This document shows positions 41,585 to 52,600 of a stretch of DNA of 64,000 bases, in pieces. How positions within the stretch are numbered: position 1 is the first letter of the stretch; each line of letters starts with the position of its first letter. Source of the DNA: Gracilariopsis chorda (Eukaryota > Rhodophyta > Florideophyceae > Gracilariales > Gracilariaceae). The stretch lies in contig NBIV01000047.1 of the NCBI GenBank assembly GCA_003194525.1, forward strand, positions 278,074 to 342,073, written 5' to 3'. The translations under genes were made by a program, and so were the position numbers. The notes under the pieces were generated by a model. That model had not been told where the DNA came from and ran no database searches. It was given only the letters and a program-made list of their open reading frames with translations.

Positions 41585-44500
41585 ATGGAGCTACCATCAA
41601 GGAATTTGTGTGAAGGACGAACTACGAAGACCGGTTCATGCACTGAAGTTCAGGCAGACTTCCAAGAGAGATTTGAAAACAATGGAAGGCCTTCAGGGGT
41701 TGATGTGAACCTTCAGGACGGTCGTGAATGTAAGACAAAACTTGTGATTTCAAACGAGAGGCTTGTCTCAACTCTGAAAGGTTTAATGGAGGTCTTTGAC
41801 CTCCCTGCATTGGTTGCCTACATCGCTAAGAACTTTGGCTACCTCTATGGTGTAAAATACTTCTCAGTGTTGCAGACGAGGAAGTCGAGGTCGTCTGCGC
41901 TGCTCACCGGAAAATTGCGGTGTCTGCGGCACAAGTCGCAGTGCCACTCCATCATTCGGGCAAAGTTCTATCCCATGGCAAGATGTTGGGTAATTGAACA
42001 GGACCTGATACACACGCACACCCCCCAACAACTTCCATGCCCCGATGATGTTGTGAGAAAGAGGTTTGAGGGCATTCACTCGTCTTTAGCCTCCCGTCTA
42101 CAAGAATGGGAAGAGGACATTCGGAAAAATGGAGAATATGTACGTCTGTCATGCATATTTCGAACCATACCCCCTTCCAGGGAGCCGAGTTCTACAACAG
42201 CTCATCATGCTACCTCCTAGAGCATTCACATGGACCTTTATCTCAAAGCGATGCAGAGACAGGTAGCGAAGACGATATGGCGTATGGCGACTCCAGTGGG
42301 GCTGAAGACTTTTATCCCTTCTATTGCGTGTTGCATAGCACGAAATGCCCTGAGAGGGGAGGTTTTTTTGATGGCCGTGCTTCGCAAAGAGCAGTTCACG
42401 AACCCAAACTCGAGCTTTGGAAGCAACACTCCTCGGTTTCACAGGAAGGAGGTAGGCCGTTTTCCAATCTACCGAAGAGGCCGCAGCAAGGACCTATCTC
42501 AGGGGAAGGCATCGGGAAAGGTGGCGTAAACGATGTAAAATGCTCGGATGGACTTCTGGATAACGCGTTTAGCGTCGAGAGTGGCGTAAGAGGCGATTTT
42601 GGCATTAGCTTTTTTGAAGCTGACCCCCTTGCTGCTTCTCCGAACTCCTCAACACAAACAGTGGACGCGAAATGCGAGCGTGCAGGCCACAGCGCTGTGG
42701 GCGCTGAATTAGGCTCAAAAATGAGTGAGGAGAGTGAAACTCTCAACGCAAACGTTGCATATGCGCAGCAGGTTTCAGATGAGCAATCCGTTGAAGAAGA
42801 GGAGGCGCTGCTGATTGATCGATTCTTAGATGACGAAGAGGAGATTCCTTCATGCTTCTTCGAAGACTCTGATGGTGGCATCCTGAATGAAGAAGAATCG
42901 GAATCGAAGGAGAAGGATGGCCTTGGAGAGAAGGACGAAAAGTACTGCACAGAAGATGGTGATGAAGAACTGGAAACGGAATCTGTACAGAACACGATAC
43001 CGAATGAGAGAATTGAGGAGTGTTTTAAAGCAGCTGTCTTAGCCTATCTGGAAACCCTTCCTGTCAATGCTCCTGGTGTCACGGTTCTGAAGGAAGTTCA
43101 ATTTATCGCGGACTGCTTTGGGTACAGATTATTCGTAAGGACTTCTATATACTTTGGAGAACGAAAGCGATCTCCGGATAAGGCAAAGTCTCCGAAGAGT
43201 CGTGGTGCTGAACGTGGGAATAGAAGGGTGCTGAAGAAGGGAATCTTGAAGTGCGATAAATACAATAACAAGATGAGGCAATGCCTCTTCTCGATAACGA
43301 TTAAGACGGAGGATTCTGGGCAGGAGGAATATGGTGGAATGATCTACGTGGCTAATTTAAATGGTTGTAAACATGGACATGGTCCCTCTGGGAGCTTTGG
43401 TATTGGACATCTCAAGCCGCAAATTCGTTCTGAAGTGATACATATGACGAACGATTGCATATGAGCTTCAGAGACACGATACGATACCTGGAAGACAAGT
43501 ACAATCAAAAGATAAATCCGGTATCGGCGAGGAAGAAGTTGAGGTATGCTTCCTCCACAAGCAATCCCCGCGATTTGGAATGTGTAAGGTTGTGTGACCT
43601 GCTCTTTTCGTTGAGCCAGGAGGATGCAGGGAATAAGGGATTCTTCGCTGCGGATGACTCGGGTAGGATGAAGTACGCTTGTTGGTCATTTAGAGAGTGA
43701 ATGGAAGACTACCAGAAGTTCGGCATTGTTCCAGGGGTATCTATTGATTGTAAAGCCATAGCCAATAGATACGGTTTCCGTCTGGTCACTATTAATGGAA
43801 GAGCCAATGATGGTCATGTGTTGACATTTTTCATGGGGTACATGTGCTCCGAAACAGAAGAAGACTTCGTACGAATTCTATCCTACTTCAAGTCTATAGT
43901 CGCCGTCTCACCGGCGATGGTAGTGATGGACCAGAACACTGCGTGTATAAATGCAGCTGAGAAGGTGCTCAATTCGTCCTATATAAGCCTCGACGAATGG
44001 CATCTGAACTAGAATCAGAAGAAGAATGTGTCCGATTGGTGTAGAAAGATTGGTAAGATGGAGTGGATGCACGATATGAAGAAAGACCTGTTCAACCTCA
44101 GAAAGTCATATACGTCGGAAAAGTTTTGCGAAAGGAGAAGAATGCTAGAATCCAAGTACTTTGATGCTTTTGACGATCGTCTCCCTGTGTGGTATAAGTA
44201 CTTGTACCACTATAAGCCGCATATGCTGGTTTCTTGCTTCCGAAACGGGGCTATACCTACCCGTTACATGTTCCAGGGAACTGGGTACACCGAATCTTCT
44301 AACTCTGCATACAAGAAGATCATTGTATTGAAGAAGATTCCCTTGTTCAAGGTTTCTTTGGAGGTTCGGCGTATATCCCAAGAACGGGCTGATACCCGGC
44401 ACTTGGAGCTTTTACGAACCTTATCTTCTCAAAGTGGGAGATATCGGAAGACAAGAGAGCTTGAGCACTTTCTACCTGTAGAAGTTGTAGACAGCCTGGT

Positions 44501-45653
44501 GGCTGAGTACACGAACTACGCCTTGGCGCACTTCGTAGATTTGAGCTTTAAGCCCTCGAAGAACTACATTCTTTCCAGCACAGAGATTGTGGATTATTCA
44601 CGGGAAGCGTGGCCGGAAGCAATCAGAAACCTGGAAAGTAGTTCAACCCCAGCAATTGGACCTGTAGCTCGCTCTAAGTTGAAATGGGGAAGCCATCTGA
44701 GTCAGAGCCGGAATGCGTCGGTGGATGAAGAACGCTCATCACAAGAGACTGTTGTACAATTCTCAAAAAGGTATACGGGGTCGGGGGATGACGTTAAGGC
44801 AGAGTTTATTGGTGTCTGTTCCTGTGGGCAGCCGTGGTCCGTTGGCTTTGCTTGTCGTCACATGGTTCGATGTGCTGTCGTTTATCAGGAAAAACGTCTG
44901 CGGTTCCCTGAACTACGAAACATACTAGGATACTTCATACGTCTGAAAGCGCTTTTCTCTACATACTGTAGAAAAGATACTTCTGCTATGACAGTCCCAT
45001 ACTTGGCGAAACTCAGGTCAGAGACCCGATACTTCAACAACGAGGAGATGGATTACCGACTACGCCGTTTTGATCAGTCACGGAGAAAGAGCTTATCCCC
45101 ATTGACTCAGATATACTTAGAACCAGTAGACAAGACTCGGAAGTACATGGGTACAATACGTACATGGAAGGAAAAAAACCTCTACGATGTTTTACATCGA
45201 CAAGCTACTGTAATTGGACGTGTTGCAGTGAGTGGAGTTCTACGTCTTTTAAGGGATGCCATCGCGGACATTCAGCAAGGAAAAGCGACACACTTCGATG
45301 CTAGAGGTACCTTTAAAACAAGGCTGGCTTCATTAACAGAACACGCTGAAGAAACAGATAACACTGTCACTTTACTGCATCCATGTTCTTCTACAAAAGA
45401 TTTCAGTTCATCACGGATCCGTCCGCCAAACAATGGACACCACAGGTCACAACGGAGAAAGAAAAGTTTCTTGGAGCGCACAAGAAAGCGAGCAAGGACA
45501 AGCCCACATTCATCCCAGGAAGCGTCTCAGAAAGACTGTCACCCACCTTCAACATCCTCAGAACCAGCTGTGGCACCCTCAACTTCCATAGCCCAAAAAG
45601 AGCAAGAAAAAGCACTTCAAATTATGTCAAAGTCTCTGGGACACATCCACTAG
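41585..45653 (+). pseudogene. Mutator-like (MULE) transposase, broken
   Basis: Pieces lie in consecutive frames on one strand. At about 41,790-42,010 LVAYIAKNFGYLYGVKYFSV then CLRHKSQC...HTHTP is a FAR1-like DNA-binding region. A second such region (ECFKAAVLAYLETL...NGCKHGHGP) is at about 43,010-43,390. The DDE core is at 43,700-44,010 (SIDCKAIANRYGFRLVTING with first Asp; FFMGYMCSETEEDF; VVMDQNTACINAAEKVL with second Asp; EWHLN). The SWIM zinc finger is at about 44,815-44,870 (CSCGQPW...ACRHMV). Breaks: frame change between 42106 and 42220, another near 43,455, TGA at 43698-43700 and TAG at 44010-44012. The first ATG of the opening frame is at 41585. Confidence 0.85.
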
Positions 45654-46630
45654 CTGTAGCATTGAACACAGCCTTTTGATCCCTTTCTTTCTTTCATAAT
45701 CTCTTTGAGCTTTTTCTGTTCTTCATAAAAACCCAGGTTTCTTGCTCCCATCGCATTCTCCTTCACACTAAGAGGATCGATGCAAAGCTCATGTAATTAT
45801 CGTAAGCGCCGCCCGTTTTTCTGCCACTTTCATGCACCGTTGGCCTCTTCTCTGGAAACGAACAATACCGAAGAGACGCTTCTGTGGACATCGAATCCGC
45901 GGTCTTCAGGATTCTGTAGGTTCTCAACCAGGCTCGAACTTGGATTTGAGCTGTGACAAGAACATTGTATGTAAAATGCTTGATCCGAAATGCTGAATCA
46001 CCCTTTATGGCCATTGCTGGGGACTCTAGTCAGCTACGTTGCTCTCGATCAGTTGATGCAGAGGAGTTAAACCCTAAAGTTCAGTAATGAGGGGCACCAA
46101 GGACATGGGAAGAAAGCCTCTGCGTAGGACTACACCATCCCTCAGCCTGGGATAAGAGCGTCTACGCATTTGTTCGTCTCTCTTCAACAAATATCAAAGG
46201 ATCGCTGCCCATACGATGTCAAAAAGCTGCATTTGAATCGAGCCGTTAATGTTGAAACTATTGAACTGCTGTTCGACACTGTGGTAGATCATGGAGTTGG
46301 AGCGTTCAATACCACTGATCAACAGTTGTGCAAGGCGACTGGAACTTGCCTGGCTTCTTGGCTTCAGACGAAGCTCAAGCATCAGACCAGACAGAACGAA
46401 TATTCAATCTGATTATCCCCATGCTTTCCATCTCTCTCACTTCCCGCTCGTGGCCACTGCTTTCATTTCCGTCTCTTTGCGAGGCGTTACCTGAAGTGCA
46501 ACGCTCCTAGCGGTATCAGCACGTCGTGCGCTCATATCCCGCTCTGGCGATGCTCACCACTTTGCCGTGAAGTATGAGTGTTACACCGGTAATCTGTTTC
46601 CGTTGGAAGGGCCCCAATTTGGTTGACAAG
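45654..46630. other. spacer between MULE and gypsy G1
   Basis: No supported gene. The right terminal inverted repeat of the MULE may be here but was not recognised. Sequence up to 46630 ends with TTTGGTTGACAAG, immediately before the G1 LTR. Confidence 0.4.
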
Positions 46631-47271
46631 TGTAGTGCACAGCATTGCTGGCTTGTGCCACACGTGTGTAGTGTTTTGCACCCCCGTAGGGACATTATTA
46701 GTTATTATTAGTTAATTACTACTGTACTGTCAGGGCGCGGACCACCACTACTTATGTGTGTGAGCTCCGGCTGCCCGGGTCAAAGTAAACGCAACAAGCG
46801 AGTGCCTGGCTCTAACTCAGGTTCCCTGGTGAGTGTCCACCTCCGTCTGGAGAGACGCCATCCTGTGAAGGCCTAGTTACCCACCTCGTGGAGCTCAGCA
46901 CATTCTTACCACTATTGTGTTTGTTTTTGTGCACGCTTTTACAGCGATTGTTATTCCTTGCCCCGTATACAGGTGTTGCTTCACTAGCAACTACCGGTGA
47001 TTACCGTTGCTGTTTTCGCCACCGCCCCACTCGTGTGGACACCGTGCCGCTCTTGCGCGTCGCCCACCACTCGTGTGTCGCTGCATTTTCCGCTTTCCCA
47101 CTCCGTGGTCTGTCTTTGTCTCTACACCTGTACGCCAGTCGTGACGGTGAGTCCCGGTCTTACACCCGGCTCCGTGTACTCACCACAGGTGGTTCTGTCG
47201 CTGCGCTACCCTGCTGAGGAGGACGTCGAACACCCTCGTGTGTCTGTCCCATCTAGGGGTATTGCACCACA
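46631..47271 (+). repeat. 5' LTR of G1
   Basis: About 641 bp, starting TGTAGTGCACAG and ending GCACCACA. The start was placed by alignment to the solo LTR and to the G2 LTR, which share a block (CACACG or GACACG) about 30-34 bases in. Apparent open frames inside (46888-47217) are regulatory sequence, not genes. Confidence 0.7.
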
Positions 47272-47274
47272 AAC

Positions 47275-47292
47275 TGGTCTCCCGACCTAGAA
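47275..47292 (+). other. primer binding site of G1
   Basis: TGGTCTCCCGACCTAGAA, three bases after the LTR end. The same 18 bases occur at 55078-55095 after the G2 LTR, although the LTRs themselves are diverged, which supports a constrained tRNA-pairing site. The priming tRNA was not identified. Confidence 0.75.
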
Positions 47293-47551
47293 GACCAGCG
47301 AAGTGTGTTTTGTGATCTCGGTTTACCAGATTAGCTACCTGGTTTCCGAATTATTCCTTGAAGTTGAATTGGTGTTGTGACCAACCGTGTTGTTGAGGAT
47401 CGCCGATTGCTCGGGTATGTCTCCCACAAGTGGTTGCGTGGTACCTCTTAGGAGTGGATGTTCGCTCATTGGAGGTTTGCTTCTTTTTGTTGCTTGTTTG
47501 TGTGTTGTTTGGATTGTTTCCTGTTTTGTTTCAGTTTCAGTGTCTGCCACA

Positions 47552-49644
47552 ATGGGTTCTGGAAATGGATCCCGTGGTTCGGGCCAGCCCAAGTCGCGAC
47601 AAGTCAGTGCTGACTTGCCCCGCGCTCGCGGTCGGTCCCAGAACGTTCGGATGTTGATAACCGGAAATCCGGGAGCAGGAAGCTATCGACCAAGTCGTCG
47701 CAACCGCCAGTTGCTGGTTCATCGGATGCCCCGCTTAGGAGATTCGTACCCGCCGCTGCGGAGAAGGACGCACTCTTTGTCGAGTTGGAGGCTCAGGTGC
47801 AGAACCTTCAAGCCCAGACCTCGGTGCTTGAAAGCTCTCACGCCGCCCTCGTCAATGAGGTTGATGCACTCCGTATGAGGATTGATGCCGATCTCTTCGG
47901 AGGTGTATCTGAAGATCTACGTACTTTACGGACTGATGTTAATTCCCTTTTGGAGGTTTTGAGGGGTTACCCAGATATGGTGAAGGATGTTGACTCGAAG
48001 TTTCATCGGGTTCTGTCCCGTCTTGAGACGTTGGAAAATACCATCAGAGGTGATGACAATGTCGCAGACGCACCAGCGGTGGTTTCTCATTTATATGGTG
48101 ACCGTGCTCGCACGAAGAACCGCCCCCGAAAACGGAATGACAACGACTATGACTCGGATTCGTCCCGGTCATCGGTGAATTCCAACCGCTCTGCAGAATC
48201 CGCTTCGTCAGACTCGTCTGCTGACGGTGACTGTCGCGTTCATTCATCGCACTCGCGTCGTTCAGCAGCCACCCATGGTGAGATTAGAGCCCGACAGAAG
48301 GGAAGAAAGCACTCCGGTTTGAAGGAACTGAAGCCTACTAACCCTTTGTACAGGAAGCTTTTATCATATCGGTATTACCGTTTGGAAGATTCCTCTTTGG
48401 ATCGTACACCCCGTGGAACTGGGAAGGTAAAAGACGGCATCAAGAGGATGGCTTTGTCGTTTCGTAACCAGAATTTCACTGGAGAGGATCCAATCCTCGT
48501 TCTGGATTTTCTTTCACGCTTTGTAGCGGAGGCAGATATCCTCGGAATGAGTGAAGGACAGGCTTACGTCGCCTTACCGTATTTCCTACGTGGAATCGCT
48601 GAAGATCAATTCAACTCTGTAAGAGGTTCGTCTCGCGCCTCTGAAGGAGGGGTCACCTGTTGGCCCGAAGCCGTTCAGTATTTACTCCGCTCGTACGCGA
48701 CAGGAACCGCAATACAGGAAGCTATCCTGGCCCTACGCGATACTAAGCAACGCCCAAAGGAAACGGAGACCGAATACTCAGTCAGACTGAACAAGGCCTT
48801 CCACCGATGTGGCAATGTTTATTCCGCTAGCGAGCGTTGTACAATGTTTATCGACGGATTGGATCCGGCTATTCGCACCCTTGTTGCCCAACGTCGGGAA
48901 GACAGGAGGAAAGTTACCTACTTAGAATTGGTACAGTACGCGAAGGCGGAAGGAGATGCCCTACGTGCCCGCTCCGGAAGCCGAGTCAGATCTCAGGCCC
49001 TACACATGGAGGCCGCCCCGTCATCAGTTTCACTGTTGCCCCAGGAATACTCTCGACGTGAGGTTGACAATGTTTACTTTACTCAGCATGATCTGGTTTC
49101 CATACCCACAACGGAGCTCCCGTCCACAACGGAACCTTCGGTGGAACTGGATAGTCAAGTGCTGTATGCAGATTGCCAACCCGTTCGCGGCCCACAAGTT
49201 CCGTATGCTAACGGTAATCGTTACCAGAGACCTGGTTGGGTGGATACGCGCGCGTCAGCGGTGAAGTTTCAGGACAACCGAAATATCGGGAGACATCAGA
49301 CGTTGATCTGCTACCTTTGTTACGACCATGGACACACGGCCCCACAGTGTATCATGACTCTGAGGGACATGCCCAAAGTGGTTGTTAACTTTGAAGCCCT
49401 GACCCCGGAAGAACAGGCATCAGTGCCTGTCACCGCATACTTGCGTGCGAAGACCGAGTTTCCTCGTAAGTTTACACCAGTTCAATCTGAAGCGGTACCC
49501 AGCACTGGTTCTTCCTTGGCCACCGCTTCTGCGAATCAAGCCGCTTCGGCGGATGTTTCTGTTTCTCGGCAACCGGCTCCGCAAACCGCTTCATTGCCGC
49601 GGAATACTGTTCCCGTGAAAACGGATGCCGCTCAGGAAAACTGA
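47552..49644 (+). CDS. gypsy G1 Gag (capsid-nucleocapsid)
   Basis: Structural protein of the virus-like particle. The first ATG in the leader is at 47552 (MGSGNGSRGSGQPKSRQ). The main frame lies in another phase, open from about 47614 after a TGA at 47611-47613, so a one-base shift near 47,614-47,700 separates the two. The main frame has a coiled-coil stretch (ELEAQVQNLQAQTSVLESSH), an acidic/Ser linker with DYDSDSSRSSVNSN, a capsid-like core (ENPILVLDFLSRFVAEADI-type block, TAIQEAILALRDTKQRPKE) and one CX2CX4HX4C zinc knuckle (CYLCYDHGHTAPQC, near 49310-49350). It ends 20 bases inside pol. Confidence 0.82.
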
Positions 49645-52600
49645 GTGGGGGAGTTCTTTTAGAGAGGCGCCTGAGTCGAGGTCATCGGCGCCCGAGGCGT
49701 CAAAGCCTCGCTCCCCGGTCAAGATCCTTTCAAGGCAGTTGTTGACCACCACAGACGTGGACTCGGCCCACCTCGGTGAGTTACGTCGCCCGTGGATACG
49801 GTGTAAGAATCATCGGTCACCGGATAGAGTCATGGTTATGGCCAAGCGAAACTACAAAGTTTTCGCTGACTTTGGCCTTTCCGCCCAGTATATGGTGCTT
49901 CATCTGTCTATTCTGGATACAGGTGCCGGCCCCAATTTCATTGTCGAATCTCTCTTACCGCCTGAAGTGCGTTCTCGTGTTAGACAAGGACCAGTCATGG
50001 ACGTTGCTGATGCCAATAACAACCCGTTAAAGACGGCTGGTACAGTTTCTCTGATGATCAGGATTGGTAACTGTTCGATGCAGCTCGAATTCATCGTCTG
50101 TAAGACGCTAGCGGCCCCCGTTATCTTGGGATGTGACTTCTGCGATCGTTTCGTAGAGTCAATTCGTCCGCGTGCGCGAGAAGTTGAACTAGAAGATGGC
50201 TCCATCATTCCGATAGTTCGTCGTTCATTACGGCGTGCCTCATCCAAGTTGGTTCCTCTTCCGGCCCCCTTGCAGGATTCGTCACCTCCAAAGGAGTCGC
50301 TCAAGCTACGTGTCGCACGGCCAATCTCCATACCGCCCGAATCACAGGCGTGGGTATCGGTTACTGCCGCTCCAAGAGGATTGCGTGTTGTTCAACCGCT
50401 CACATCGCTGTACGAGAAGTATCAATTGGCCCTGGCTAACGGTGTCGTTCAGGTTTCAAATGAACACCCCTTTCAGGTCTTGATAGCCAACTTTGGCAAG
50501 AAGCCGCAGTATCTGGCGAAGAACCAAGTAGTTGGTACTGTACTTCCGCATCCAACGGCTTTAATCCCTACAAAGGTGTGCGCAGCCGATGTACTCGGAT
50601 TAGTTCAAGAACCAGATGATACGCCTCATGCTAAGGAGGGGGAGGGTTCCCACTCTTCTGTGGAGTCGCTCAGCACGAAAGATTCGGAAAAGAAGGCCGT
50701 CCCTACGAGTTACGATAAGTTGGACCCTGTGAAGGAGTTAGAAGATCTGGATCTCGGACATGTACCGGATTCACACCGCGAGAAGTTGCGAAAAATGTTG
50801 CGAGAGTTCACCTCAATGTGGGATGGATCCCTCGGGGAGGTGTCGGCCACGGAACACCGGATTGACTTGTTACCGGACACCAGGTCGATTGCTCAACACC
50901 CCTATAGGGCAGGCCCCAAAGCAAGGGAGGAAGAACAGTTCCATGTGGATAAAATGCTCCGCGAAGGCGTGATAGAACCGGCTCAATCACCATGGGCATC
51001 CCCAGTGGTACTGGCTCCGAAACCCGATGGGACTTGGCGTTTTTGCATCGACTACCGTCGCCTTAATGCCGCCACCGTGAAAGACGTGTACCCCATACCG
51101 CGAATGGACGAGTATATTGACTCTCTCGGTGAGGCGACTGTCTTCTCCACATTGGATGCGAACTGGGGATACTGGCAAGTACCAGTAAGACCGGAAGACC
51201 GTGATAAGACCGCTTTCGTCTGTCATTCAGGTTTGTACCGCTTTAAGCGTATGCCGTTTGGGTTAACAAACGCTCCCGCTACTTTCCAGCGTGTGTTAGA
51301 TATCCTCTTGGCCTGCTTCAAATGGCGATCGTGCCTCGTCTACCTTGACGATATCATAGTCTTCTCCAACAACTTGGATGATCATTTAGAACACGTTCGT
51401 GAAATCATGACCACGTTACGTGATGCTGGAGTAACCCTCAAGCTGAGGAAGTGCGAATTCTTTACCGAATCGGTTAAGTACCTGGGCCACGTTATTCGCC
51501 CTGGGCGCTTGCTGATACAGGAAGCTCGGGTCAAATCTCTCAAAGAGGCCAAGCACCCGAGAACTCAAACAGAACTCCGCTCCTTTCTAGGGTTATGTAA
51601 CGTGTATAGACGGTTCATCCCAAGCTTCGCAAAGATTGCGGGACCCCTTAATGATCTTCTTCGAAAAGGACAACCGCCAAAACTGGGCCCCCTTAACCCT
51701 GCACACGTGGAAGCTTTCAACTCTCTGAAGGAGGCTGTCACCTCTGCACCGATATTATCGTTGCCTAAGGACGGGTTACCTTATACCGTGGATACGGATG
51801 CGAGTGATTACCAAATTGGTTGTGCGTTATTCCAAACGACTCCCGATGGGGAGCGGAAACCAATCGGTTTTTGGTCCAGAACACTCAACGTCCACGAACG
51901 GAACTACTCAGTCCCTGAAAAGGAATGCCTCGCCATGGTATGGGCTCTGCAAACACTCAGACCATATCTGATGGGCACACGCTTCACCGTTAATACGGAC
52001 CACTCCGCTTTGCGTTGGTTAATGTCCGTCACGGAACCATCGGGCCGCTTGATGCGTTGGAGACTGCGCCTCGCTGAGTTCGATTATAAAGTCGCCTATA
52101 AAGAGGGTTCCCTTAATACACAGGCTGATGCTTTGTCTCGTTTGGGAACGGAAGCGGAAACCCTTACCGTCGATGACGATAATATCCCTTGTTTCCTTCT
52201 TGAAGAGAAGTTACGTTATGATCTGGTATCAGATGATATTGCTGATGATCTGCTCCTCGCTGACGGTGACGAACCGGATACCGGATCCTTCGCACCGATC
52301 ACTCCCGAAGAGATGATCCGCGAACAGTATGGAGACCCGTTTTGTACGAAGATACGCGCCCAACTCAATGGAGGTGCTAACATTCCTTTCGGAGTCGACT
52401 CACAAGGTTACTTGGTAAGGACTGTGTGTTCTTCGTCACAAATAGTGGTTCCCCATTCCCTCCAGTCGAGAGTATTACATCTCTCGCACTTTTCGAAGTT
52501 AGCTGCACACCCTGGTGGAAGGAGGCTATACACGACGTTACGTCGGCATTTCTACTGGCCCGCACTTGCGTTGGATTGCTACGCGATTGTTCGGTCTTGT

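Noticed and set aside
41289-41600. Minus-strand serine-rich frame opposite the GAA tract
   Set aside because: Antisense shadow of the Ulp1-like/transposase coding region.
46888-47217. 109-codon frame in the G1 LTR
   Set aside because: Falls wholly inside the LTR and is low in complexity; no family match.
47275-47292. Naming the priming tRNA
   Set aside because: Acceptor-stem complement alone did not match a tRNA I could assign with confidence.
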